A DNA stretch of 64,000 bases from Cyclaneusma minus. Lineage: Eukaryota; Ascomycota; Leotiomycetes; Marthamycetales; Marthamycetaceae. The stretch lies in assembly GCA_037179335.1 (NCBI GenBank), contig JAKZHN010000041.1, positions 248,001 to 312,000 of the forward strand, given 5' to 3'. Position numbers and translations under genes: made by a program. The notes under the pieces are model-generated. The model was not told the origin of the DNA. It ran no database searches and saw only the letters and a program-made list of their open reading frames with translations. Shown in pieces: positions 31,701 through 42,250 of the stretch. Positions within the stretch are counted from its first letter, which is position 1; each line of letters begins with the position of its first letter.

Positions 31701-32658
31701 GTCCTCCATTCGAGCCTCTGCGCTCACCATCACCCTTGCCCTCGTCGTCTTCATCATCCTCACTGTCATCGGCCGGATATTGCGCCAGAAAGTCCCTGAA
31801 CTTCTGTGTATCTGACTTGAGCGTAACGTTCAGTTCCAGCCCCATCATTCTTCCTTGTTCATAAGAGGGGTTCTTCGCAGTTCGTGACTTCTTGGACAGA
31901 CTTCCGGCTGCTCCATCTCCATCTCCATTGGCAAAATTCGGATCGATTGGAGGACGATCCGCTGCATATGTTTGCGCCCGTCTCCGTTTTCGAGGGTGTT
32001 CTTTTGGTGCACCAATGACCGGGTTACGACGGTCCTCATCAGGGTCAAAGTCACCGGTCCGGTCATTGTCCATCCAGGCCGATCCATATCCCCTGAATTG
32101 TGTCCGATTGATATGGCGAAACTCAAAGCGGGGTGTGGGACTGCGTGAGCCAGATGATCCGGCCGAGGAGCATGATGACCGTCTGGATTGTGACCGGGAC
32201 TTCGTGTGCGTCTGGCCAGAACTCTTTAGTAAGCTAGCTTCATGGGTAAGGTCAAGTTCATTCTCTGCACCTTCGTGTGCATTTCGGAGCAGTGGGCCGA
32301 ACAAAGGACCTTGAAGCACAGGGCCATCGTTGAATTTGCGCTCTGTTCCTTCACGTGCCTTTGCCGATGGAGGAGTGTGAAGTACGCTGGCTTGACGCGC
32401 GGGGCCGAACAAAGCACCCCGGCGCACTGGGCCGATGTCGAACTGCGGCTGTGAGGTCTTCTCTGCGCTTGATGGAGGAGTCTGAAGGTCACTGGCTTGC
32501 AGCTTGGGGCCAAACAAACTCGTGCGCGCTGGCCTGGGATCTTCACGCTGACTTTCATGTTGAGGCTGTCCCTGTGCCTCAGCTTGTGCCTCAGCTTGTG
32601 CCTCAGCGTTGTCTTCAGCGATTCCAGTGAAGCTCCAGCTGGGTTCCGGTCGATCCAT
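28732..32658 (-). CDS. Large nuclear-type protein with multiple Zn2Cys6-like clusters
   Basis: Two exons, 32658-31646 and 31582-28732, joined across a 63-nt intron (GTGAGT...TCTAG). The junction Gly codon GG|C keeps phase and gives 1,287 aa. The N-terminal third is disordered, with three LFGP-centred repeats, an AEAQ run and an RS-rich patch. The second exon opens with CKSC-x8-C and CEAC-x4-C-x-C, then a full Zn2Cys6 pattern (CVGCTNSGARC-x11-CSECERTKKTC), a Lys/Ala-rich AAEKA helix of tandem repeats, and a second full Zn2Cys6 (CTPCRKLKRAC-x12-CNTCKAEGLEC). Further on are CHFC ... CVGC and a CSVC ... CDVC zinc-binding module, a coiled coil and an acidic C-terminus. There is no fungal-TF middle homology region. 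The name is unknown to me. DNA or chromatin association is inferred only from the zinc clusters. Confidence 0.75.
31085..31185 (-). repeat. Coding repeat encoding AAEKA helix
   Basis: TTCTCAGCAGCCGCC-like 15-bp units are repeated within the Zn-cluster gene and encode A-A-E-K-A/V repeats, a charged single helix between the two zinc clusters. Confidence 0.7.
32569..32612 (-). repeat. 12-bp coding tandem repeat (AEAQ units)
   Basis: GCCTCAGCTTGT units recur in tandem inside the 5' end of the Zn-cluster gene and encode Ala-Glu-Ala-Gln repeats. The copies are nearly identical, which suggests a length-variable site. Confidence 0.7.
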
Positions 32659-32820
32659 GTTTGCTATGCCTTCGAGATGATTGTTAGTGTGAAGATGTAA
32701 CGAATGTGTTGGGACAGAGGCGTGAGGATTGCGCGAATATGGTCAGTTGTGAAAAAGTAATGAATGTGTTGGATAGAGCACGAGAGGACGTTGAACATAC
32801 CAGGACTGGATAGAAGTTGA

Positions 32821-33035
32821 GGTGGGAGCGAGGATGGTGGAGGTGGACGAAGCTATGATCCACGCGAAGTCGGGAGGTGCGCGAAGGTGGGAACGAGGAT
32901 GGTAGAGGTGGACGGAGCTATGACCCACGCGAAGCTGGGAGGTGCGCGAAGCTGGGAGGTGCACGAAGCTGGGAACGAAACGCGAAGCTGGGAACGGAAC
33001 GCGAAGCTGGGAGGACGACGAACCTGGGACGGAAT
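32821..33035 (+). repeat. Compact minisatellite of GCGAAGCTGGGA units in the promoter of the Zn-cluster gene
   Basis: A 65-bp unit (starting GGTGGGAGCGAGGATGG at 32821) is repeated from 32886 with few changes. From 32929 it collapses into shorter 17-21 bp units, each containing GCGAAGCTGGGA or GCACGAAGCTGGGA followed by GGTGC or ACGAAAC, about six in a row, and ending with GAACCTGGGA near 33020. It begins about 160 bp upstream of the start codon of the minus-strand Zn-cluster gene. Confidence 0.85.
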
Positions 33036-36020
33036 CGAAAAAAGATCACTCGCAGGTGACGAGGATGAGGCGCACGAGTTGTGGGATGGAGGACTGTGAA
33101 GCTACGGCAAATGCAAAGCTGGGAGAAACGCGGGGCCAGGACAGCTATGAATGAGGGATACAAGGTTACAAGTCATCTCACGTTTGTTATAAGTTATAAC
33201 AAATGTGAGATTTTAAAAGTAATACGAAAGGCCTGCAAAGCTGAGAAGGGCTGAAAGTTATAATGTATACCAGACTTGGGAGGACATAAAAAATGTAGCA
33301 TATACAAATTCACAAAGGACACAGAGCAGAGGAGCTATAGAACATGCAGATCCAGAAGAAACGAGACTAGAAAAATGTGAAGCTGGACTGGGATCCAGGT
33401 ACAACTAGTAGATAAGGTATGTATTACTGCAAAATCACAATAACTACCTAGGAATGTGGAAGACACCAAAATAAAAGTTCAACAGATGCGAAGCTAGTAA
33501 CAACTGAAGACTATAGCGAATGCGAATCTGAAGGACGCAAAGCTAGGAGCCACACGAATCTGACAGAAACCGAGAGCTGGGAGGGACGCAAGCTTATCAA
33601 GTGGTTTTTATGCTAACGTGCGAATGACTCTGTCAAAGTGGAATCAAATGGATGGGTTTTACGGAGCCCAGTCACGAAACCTCGTATAAGAACGTAGGGA
33701 TAAATTGTGCTGGGAAGCTATTCCAAGCTCTCCACTCCCACGTTAGTACATATTGCCAAGACCACATCAAGCTGTCGATTTCAGTTACCCTCCCAGCTCC
33801 CTTTACATAACCTGGCTCTAATTCGGCCCTCAGAGCCTAGCTTCGACGGAGCACATGGTCCTGAGAATCAGGACCAGCACAAGGCCGGTCTTGCCCTTGG
33901 CAGCTGCCCCATCCTCATGGCTGCGCCCGGGCAAATACAGATATGAAGAAGCCACTCGGTCTCCTCTATGCCACGTGACAAGAAAGGGCCATAAAGGAGA
34001 TGATCACAGCGCGCATGGTTAGGTCCTACCACCCGCAGGCCGACAAACCTAAAAGCAAAGTGAAAAATAGGAATAATACATAGCTAACTAACTGAAATGT
34101 CGAAAGCAGGCTAACAAGATCAACGGTGCGGTTATGTATTAGAAAGGGGTTTGAGTTTCGAGTGCAATGCGGAGGTGATGACGAAACGCGGTGGTTGTAT
34201 TTAAGACAGAATGCAAAGCTGGGGAGTAAATCCAAAGCTGGATCGAATACGGTCACTAACGGATCAGAAAGAGACTCGCAGTCAGCTGGACAACGGTAGG
34301 GGGATTTCAACACAGGAGGATCGCGAAACTACAGCGACATAATTACATTTGAAATGAGCATGGAATCACGAGCAACAAGTGCAAAGCTGGGGACAAAACG
34401 CAAAAATAGGTACGATACACAGAGCTAGGAAATAAATCCAAAGCTGTGAACGAAACGCAAAAGTGGGTACGACCCTTTTCCCCTCGCCAGGATTTCTTTG
34501 TACAGTTTTGCGAGGAATGTTACTGCGATCTCGTCCGCATTGCCAAAGTTTGCGGTATGCGCATTCGATGCAAGTCTTGTGTTGATGGAGGCCATTTTTG
34601 CGTTCCTTGAGAGATTGACTACTACGCGGCGGAGTATGCGGAGCTGGGAGGTAAGGCTGGGGAGCATACCTAAAGCTGGAATAAATACTGTCACTTACAG
34701 GTCGGAAAGAGATCCACGGTCACCTGGACAATGGTGAGGGAATTGTAAATCAAAGGGACTGCTGAACTACAGCGACATATGCAAATTTGAGAGAAGCATG
34801 GAACCACGGGGGAATCTAAGGCTGTAACAAATGTAAGACTACCCGAGAAAATGTAAGACCACGAGAAATACGAACCTGAGAAAGACGTAGAACTACAATG
34901 AAGGCAAATCTGGGTGACACGCAGATCTAGGACAAATGTGAGACTGAAAGGGACGGGAAGCTATAGCAAATTCGAATTTGGGAAGGATATAAATATCACG
35001 GGCAAGAGCAGGGGTAGGAGTGAGGCTGGAGCTCTCAGAGAACGACGAATCAGGGCACATGCAAGAATAACTATGCCACGGAGCTAAAGGAGGCGAGAAA
35101 GGATTTCCTTGTGTATCTAGGAATTACACCCACGCTAGTGGAGCTCGCCTGACAAGGCTACACTAGCACCACAAGACTTTGCAGCCACAAGGCTTAGCTG
35201 GGTGTTTGTGAAGCAAGCTCGCCAATTACGTGAACCGAGAGAAATGTAATGTCGATGCGAAGCTAGGAAAAAGGAAGACTACAACGATGCAGATCTGCAA
35301 GGGATGCAAAGCTAGGGGGAATCATAAACTAGGACAAATGTGAAACTGGGAAAGACATGAAGCTAAAATACATCTGAGTCAGGGTGGGGGGGCGCGAAGC
35401 TGATCAAGTGATTGTCGGGCTGGGAAGGGCGTGAGACCGTCAAGGGAAAATGAAAGAAACTATCACGGATCTCAATCCCCAGAGACTCCTCGCATGATGC
35501 ATTAGGAATCACAGCCAAATATCAGAGTGATGCCTCGCATAACACAATCCGCTGCCCTCAAGCGAAGCATTATATCAGGCACTCGCGCTGACCACTGCTG
35601 TTACGCCCGACAGAGCAACAGCAATATGTTCTCAGCGCCCTCGAGGTCAGTTCCCCCTGGCTTGCTGGCTTGCCTGGTGCATCACGCAGGGGGTTCTCTG
35701 GGGGTCGAGATCCGACAATCGCGGGTAGGAAAGGCATCCTTATGCACCTAGGAAGTACACCACTCTAGTCAGGCGAGCTCTCGGGCGGGCTCTACTAGCG
35801 TGGAAACGCTTTACAACCGCAAGACTTAGCTGGTATTTGCTCAACGATCGTAACAACAAAACTGGAAGAAATCTAACACTGGGACAAATGCAATTATGCA
35901 AAGCTAGGAAAAACAAAAGACCACGATGAATGTGAAGTTAGCAGGGACACGAACCTAGTATAAATATATAGAGGCGCAAAGCTGGGAGGCACGCAAAGCG
36001 GTTTCTTGGGTTAAGTGGGG
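33036..36020 (+). repeat. Degenerate extension of the GAAGCTGGGA repeat field
   Basis: Decayed copies of the same core (GCAAAGCTGGGA, GCGAAGCTAGGA, AAAGCTGGATCG, GTGAAACTGGGA) occur at irregular spacing, for example near 33113, 33236, 33380, 33489, 33536, 34207, 34381, 34436, 34640, 35256, 35305, 35346, 35901 and 35976. They are often followed by ACAAA, AGGACGC or AAATCC. No coding frame spans the region. It reads as an old tandem array eroded by substitution and indels. Whether repeat-induced point mutation contributed cannot be judged by eye. Confidence 0.6.
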
Positions 36021-36312
36021 GTATGTGTTTGCCAGAACGAAAATAAAAGAGACCATTCCGGGTGAGAAGGGCGTCCTTATGCAGGATGTACACCCAGGCT
36101 TCGTTGGGTCCAGGGGGTGGAACCAGAGTGCTAGCACGAGGGTCGCGATAACTGGGTGTGAAAGGGGAAGCAGGGATTCTAGCCCTTATACCCAGTCGCT
36201 GCCCTAGACAGCCACAACAGGCAGCACTTGATTAGACACTAGTGAAGCTCGCCTAGGATCTCGCCTAAGTAGCGTGGATTAGCCTTAGAACTACAAGGCT
36301 TAGCAAACACCA
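35098..36312 (+). repeat. Three diverged copies of a roughly 120-bp block
   Basis: Block A (35101-35223), block B (35728-35845) and block C (36061-36311, interrupted by about 130 bp) share the same ordered segments: a CCTTATGCA/CTTGTGTATCTAGG leader, GGAAGTACACC/GGAATTACACC, an inverted GCTCGCCT/AGGCGAGCTC element, CTACTAGC/ACTAGC, and C-ACAAGGCTTAGC near the end. Spacing between copies is about 630 and 335-450 bp. Function unknown. Confidence 0.6.
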
Positions 36313-36844
36313 GATAGGCGACTATGACAGAGACTGTAACTGCAGATGGGAAAAGGGTCGTCAGAGAATGGTTGCAAATATGCTCAATTGCGAGGATGCT
36401 CCACTAAAGGCAGCGCAAGGACAACCATGAATGCCAAGTACGGCCTAAGGACATGACGACCTTCGGCTCCTCTCGTCTTCATTCCTACATTCCTCCGTGC
36501 CGTAGACTTTCGACCACTAACAAACATCATGTCAGCTTGGTTCCAGCCAAAAACAGCAATGTCAAGTACGTAGAGAGGTTTCAAGGAAGGTCAGACAGCA
36601 GTTGGATAAATATGAGTCCACATAGAATTCAGAACAGGTCTGTGAATATTTTTGCTCTCATCATGTAGAAACCATACAATAGAAAGGGAAGCTGGGGGGG
36701 GGGGTACTCACAAGGAGGGCTCAAGGACTAGAACCAGAAGATGGGCAAATCAACCAGGGTTTGGCGAGGAGAGAATCCGGAAGTCTGGATAGCTTCGAAT
36801 AGCTTTGTAGGGGTTGTGGCAGGTCAGCGGTTCTCGTCGATAGC

Positions 36845-38155
36845 CTACTCAAGCCTCCGCTTCTTGAAGAACGAATCGATGCTCTTCTGACTAGCATCAT
36901 GCTTGGAGCTGCCAATGCCGCCTCGAGTCTTTTTCAGACCCTTGAGGTGCTCCAGACTGTTGATAGCTTTTACCACTAACAACTTGTCAAGGAGCTTGGG
37001 AACCGTCGAGCCCTCTCCTATTCTCTTGTGCGAAATGGCAGAGTTCTCAGGAGCTGGAGCAGTTGGGTCTACTACAGTTCCCTCGGCCGGCGTCGCAGGG
37101 ATCTCGGGAGGCGGCTGGGCAGTAGCATTTCCTGTAGTCCGAATCACCGGCTCTACAAGACGCTCCGCTTCCGCAGTATCGACACGAACAGCTTCTGGAG
37201 GAGCCTTCGTGCCCTGAGTGTCTGGAGCTCCCGAGTCAACGACCGTCACCTTGTCCAGAGAATCAGAGATTTCGGGAGGCAGTTGTGCAGCAGCATCTCC
37301 TGGCTCCACGGGGATGGCTTCGCCTTCTGAAAGAGCCTTCGCAACACCCGTAATCTCCAACTCAAGATACCCCGTGTTTGAGAAACCACCCAAATGCTCC
37401 AGCGACGTAATCTCTTTCCCCTCCGCCAACGCACCAGCAGCCACGGACACGTTCCTCTCCGGGAAACGATGCAAGATCGCCCGCCACAGATGAGCGAGTA
37501 TAATCCCATGCGCCACAGCCACCACAGTCTCCCCACTCTTCACCGTCTCCAACAGCTCCAACAAGTACCCATCAACAAACCTCTCCATCCGCCCCCTCAT
37601 CGCCTCCTTGCTTTCCGCAGGCTTAAAGCCCGGCTCATGCCTATTCGCCTCCTCATGCTCTTCCCTCCTCATCTTCATCGTCCTCGGCTCGCCATTTGGC
37701 GGCCGAGTGGTGCTTTTGGGCAAGGAATGGATCGCCTTGCCTTCGTACCAGCCGAAGTCCTGCTCGCGAAGGATCGCTAGCTTCGTCGTGTGTGACGGCA
37801 CCGATGCTTGCTTTTCAGCAGTAGCATCTGTTGATTTTTCTTCTGCATGGCTGGAGGAGGAGGAGGATTGAGATTGCACTTGGATCTGCGCTGTGCGGAT
37901 AGCTTCAGCGGTGAGGAATGCGCGCGAGAGGTCGGAGGAGAAGATGTGTGAGACGCGGATGCGGGTGGAGAGGTAGTCGCCGAGGCGTTGGGCTTGGAGG
38001 AGGCCGTGGGTGGTTAGGGGGGAGTCGGTGATTCCGGCACTGTAGATACATTTGTTAGTGAACTGTGATCTAGGATAGAACGTGAGTGGTTGGGCTTACT
38101 AGTTGCCAGCGACATTGTCGACTGTTTCCCCATGCCGGACGAGCAAAAGTCGCAT
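36845..38155 (-). CDS. Histidine-phosphatase (phosphoglycerate-mutase-like) protein with C-terminal PIP box
   Basis: Exon 1 is 38155-38100 and exon 2 is 38039-36845, separated by a 60-nt intron (GTAAGC...CTACAG). The junction Tyr codon TA|T keeps phase and gives 416 aa. The N-terminus has the phosphohistidine motif LLLVRHGET (H8), then NYAGITDSPLTTHG and SSDLSRAFLTAEAI. A Ser-rich loop of about 30 residues follows. The acid residue lies in LREQDFGWYEG, and the second catalytic histidine in VVAVAHGIILAHLW. After the ~240-residue domain comes a Pro/Ala tail with an internal duplication (AAQLPPEI...VTVVDSGAPD versus TAQPPPEI...TVVDPTAPA). The last 14 residues are Q-K-S-I-D-S-F-F-K-K-R-R-L-E, a textbook PCNA-interacting box followed by a basic patch. 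Phosphatase activity and PCNA binding are both inferred. The substrate is unknown. Confidence 0.85.
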
Positions 38156-38823
38156 GTCTCGAGGGAAGAGAGGAGGAAGCGGGTTTTATGGTGGTGGAAG
38201 AAAATGGCGGTTGTGTGGTGTGGGGCGTCCGGAAGGTGCCGAACCAAGGTGTGCTAGGGCTGGATGGCGGTCCGGCTGTTGTTGTTTGTTTGGACCACGG
38301 ATGGGTTCCTGTGGTTGAGATTGAAGCTTAAGGAGACGTCGCTGTTCGAGATCGCGAGGCCAAGGGAGCAGGTTACGAAGTATGGCGGCCGCTCGAAGTC
38401 GCAAAAGGGCGGGCTGCGATTCAGTCGCGACTCGCGATTGTAGTCAACAATTACATGTAGGATTAAAACACCACCATGCCTTCCTTCTCGAAGCCTTTAC
38501 ACAACCAAGAGGCAAATATCAACCGCGCAAGCACATTCAAAGGTCACCAAGTCACAGTCAAAGAGGCACTCTCGAGGTTGATGGTTGAATTCACCAGTAT
38601 TCCATTGACGATCATGCTATTTGGCGCCTTTTGAATACCGCTGCACTATGCATCCACAATTAGACCCATCGCGAATATCCTTGCCATCGTGTGTATCATT
38701 CCCCAAGCTTCAAACCCATTGCTCCGAATGTCGAAAGTAAAGACATGAAATGTAAGAACTCCATAGCATCCACTGTTTGCTTAACGCTTGCGATTGACTT
38801 GTTAGTTGACGAGAGCCGGTGCC
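38156..38823. other. Intergenic, no supported gene
   Basis: Promoter of the phosphatase gene and the 3' flank of the GPI-protein gene, which lies on the same strand further right. No coding evidence. Confidence 0.4.
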
Positions 38824-39396
38824 TTACAGCATGCCCATGAAGCCAACCAGGAGACCACCGGCAAGGGCAGCGGAACCGGCCTTCATCATGGAGGAGGCGC
38901 CGGAGGCAGCAGTGGGGGTGGTCGAAGCGCTCTCGGTGGGAGAGGGAGTGCTGACAGCGCCGGTGGTGGTGACTGGAGCGACGGACGACTCGGTGCTGGT
39001 GGACACGGCAGTCGAAGAGGCAACAGTGGAGGTGACGACTGCGATCTTGTTAGGTGGGTCATTTTACTAGAGAAAGCTGGGAAACATACCACTGGAGACG
39101 ACGCTGCTGGGAACAACAACGGTGGAAGCGCTCTCAGAGGGAACGACCGACGAGCCAACAGACGAAGCGCTCTCGGAGGGAACGACCGACGAGACTGAGG
39201 GGACTTCTGAAGACATGGGCGAGCCGGGAGTCACAGAAGCCGTAGTAGCGGGGACCACCGAGGTAGGGGCAGCCGAGCTGGGGATGATCTCAGTCGAGCA
39301 AGCTGCGGTCTCGGTCACGGTGACGGTAACATCGGCCATGATGGGAGCAGCGAGCAGGGAGAGCACGAAGGCAGCGGTGCGCAGAGGGGCCATCAT
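38824..39396 (-). CDS. Small GPI-anchored Ser/Thr/Val-rich cell-wall protein
   Basis: Exon 1 is 39396-39090 and exon 2 is 39038-38824. The 51-nt intron (GTATGT...ATCGCAG) splits a Val codon (G|TC) and gives 173 aa. It starts with a signal peptide (MMAPLRTAAFVLSLLAAPIMA). The mature part is almost only Ser, Thr, Val, Ala and Pro, with two copies of SSVVPSESAS. The C-terminus has a small-residue site (A-S-G-A-S-S) followed by a hydrophobic tail (AALAGGLLVGFMGML), which is the standard GPI-attachment signal. No enzymatic domain is present. It is expected to be an O-mannosylated wall or membrane protein. Confidence 0.85.
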
Positions 39397-42250
39397 GATT
39401 GCGGTGTTGAGGGAAGAGTTTGAGTGATTGAGGAGTTGATTGGATTTGGAGGATGGAGGAGGAAGAAGGTCGGTGGAGTGGTTTGTTTTGATTTAGGAAA
39501 AACGAGTGACCTGAAGCGCTTGCGGAGGCGAGAGGCGAGGATAGGCGACGGAAGAACTTGGAGGCGAGGAAGAGGGAAGAGGGCAAGATTCACAGGAACT
39601 CAAGGCGCCGGCGGGGACGACAGAGATAAATAGGCGACGCCAAATAGCAGCGGCACTCGACAGACATGATTGAAGGGGGCTGGCTGGCTGCAAGCTTGCT
39701 GTACTGTGCTGCAGTGACGCCTGTCCTACAATTCTTGTGTGCCACTCAGGAATCAGGATCCACTTCCCAAGCCATCCCAACATGTTGCTTGGTTTTGTGC
39801 TCGCTGCCTCGATGTGGCAGCATATGTTTCCCCATGCTGCCCAAGTCGCCTCTGTGTTGTCGTGACACGTCCACATTCCGAGGTGCCCCAAGCGTGCGGG
39901 CCTGCAGATCTGCGATGGAAACTACCCGCCGCTTCATGTTCTTCTGCTGTGCCCTGGCTAAGCTCTTGCTGGCAAGTCCGTGACTTGTTTCTTGGACATC
40001 CCCCCGCATCGAGCAACGATCGCCTTCATGATGGCATCTCCAGCCGCCCTGAGACGCCTGGGCCAACCAGGTACCTGCCCATCGCAGCCGCACTCCTCGA
40101 TTCTTGAAACATCCGGCTCAATTGCTGTTTTACCTTCATTTGAGAGTCTGCCATTGCACGGCAGCAGCTGTGCATGCGGCCAGCCCTTTGCTGTCACACC
40201 CGCCCAGCCTGTCAATTGGGAGAGAGTCCGCCGTCACAGAAGAGCTTTGTTGGCTGCCGTTATCGTTCAATTGACGTTGTCGCGAGACCAAGGTTTCTGT
40301 CAGCCAGAGCGGAGCGCATTCAACGTTGACTTTTCCCCAGCCACATACTTGCTTAAACCCCTTTTGGCAAAGCCTCCGCAGCCCGCATCGATAAATTGAT
40401 CGCGGGATGCAACGTCGTCCACGGTCTCTAAACAGGTAGGTAAGAAACAACCTCGATATTCCCCCATCTTATTGCTCCACAGATCGCGAATATTCGCGAA
40501 GAATTTTATCCAAGTTTACGTGACTGTCAGCATCGCACCACAAAACCGGGAATTGTCCTGCAAATGGCTGCGAGACCCTGCCAATCACGCCTCCTCCCAG
40601 CAGCTTTCTTTTCCAAGATTTTCCGCGTACGAAGGAGTTCATCAAGGACGGGGGCCTTGGAGGAAGCAAGGGAGCGGGGAGATCAACAGGGATCAGGATC
40701 TTGTTTTGCACCAGAATTCCCTCAGATGGGCCAGGCCGCAGCGCCACGCCACCAAGTGACCAACTGCTGTCGCCAGCTTTTCGGCCGACGGCAACGCGCA
40801 GGAAATGTGCCGGTTTAGAGGAGGAGGCTCTGAGGGGAGTGCTGGTTCCTGAGCCACCCAGGACAAAGTCTACAAGTATTGCTTATCCCCACTAGATCTA
40901 GTTGTAGCTTTCTATCAGGACCATTCGCCGCTACTAGGAAGTAATACAGATAACCTGGATCAAGAGAAAAGGCCCCGTTGGTTTCGTACTGTCTTAGTAC
41001 TGGAGCTCGTGTACACGCTGCTGGATCTGCTTCGGAGGCACGTTAAGGTACCTAAGCTTGAGGCAATCAAAGTCCGTCCCTTCTTCCAGACGAACACCAA
41101 GGACCCAACAGAACTCGTGGATGTCCGAGACATACTCAAGCAAACCATACAACAACCACCGCTCCCGCATGTATTTTCAGCAGCATTTCGAAATTAGACC
41201 AGAGGGAACACACCTATCCACGAGGCTGACAACAGCCACTGCACATGTAACCTGTCCGTCCACACGGTGTCCAACACCAACCTTCTCCGTCTCGTCTAAC
41301 CACCATCCATCCCATCCATCCCACCGAAATACAAAAGGCAACGGACATCACATATCCGCCACCATCCCATCCCCCAAAAACGCCTACAAATTCCGTCACT
41401 ACGGTATCACGCTCCGTATCCAGCCCGTCCAGACCCCTTAAACTCGGTCACCAGCAGCAGAAAATCTATCATTTCGAGCACGTGACACAGGTCACAGAAG
41501 CACAGGTGGAACACGACATGCACACCCACACAAAATCCCCGTAGTAGCTTAGACTGCGTCGTCCACAGTACGAAGCCAGCGGCATGGAACGGCCGTATGT
41601 GTGTCTCGAAAGTACCATGCCATCGTACAGCGACGCACACTTCCTGCACAAGTACAACATAAAATGAGCCTGTCTAATCTCCTTTAACCAAATGTTATGT
41701 ACTTTCGGATTTCGGAATCGGAATCGAACTTTCCTTTTCCTCAGTCACTTCACTACTATCACTGTAAGCCGAACCGATGAAATAATTTCGGTCTCTTTCG
41801 GATGATTCTCCGCTCTTTTTCTTCTCATACCATACTCTTTCTATGTACACGCACTGACCGAGACTCGCCATGGCTCCGCTGATCGTTTCATTTTGTCTTG
41901 TCTAAGAAAAAAAAAACCAAAAAAGCATGCCCATGATTGATGCGAGCTCCCTAAACTACCAGACTTCAATGGGAAGGAGGAATGATCTGAGACAAAGGTT
42001 CCGCCTTGCTGCCTACGCCCGCATGCATGTTCGAATGATGGGATTTAACGACAACAAAAAAGGAATAGACTTTCCACGCCATAACCCATGCAAGAAATTC
42101 CCATCTTTTACTTTGGTGGTCCCTAGGTCGAGGTGAGAGAGAAGAAGAGTTTGAGGAGAAGGCCGACTGAGTGAGTATGTTGATCACACAATAGCGGTAA
42201 TCGTGACAGTAGGGCGTTGCATCCGATATTCGAAGGACCGATATCTGCTA
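39397..42250. other. 2.85-kb stretch without a supported gene
   Basis: Contains the promoter of the GPI-protein gene at the left and the 3' flank of the RabGAP gene at the right. Open frames in the middle (39980-40399, 40469-40818, 41009-41441) lack domains and splice partners. A short CCATCCATCC run lies near 41305-41325. A thymine-rich stretch near 41690-41830 follows. Confidence 0.4.

Noticed and set aside
39980..40399. 139-codon plus-strand frame
   Set aside because: No domain, no splice partner and overlapping frames on the other strand of similar length.
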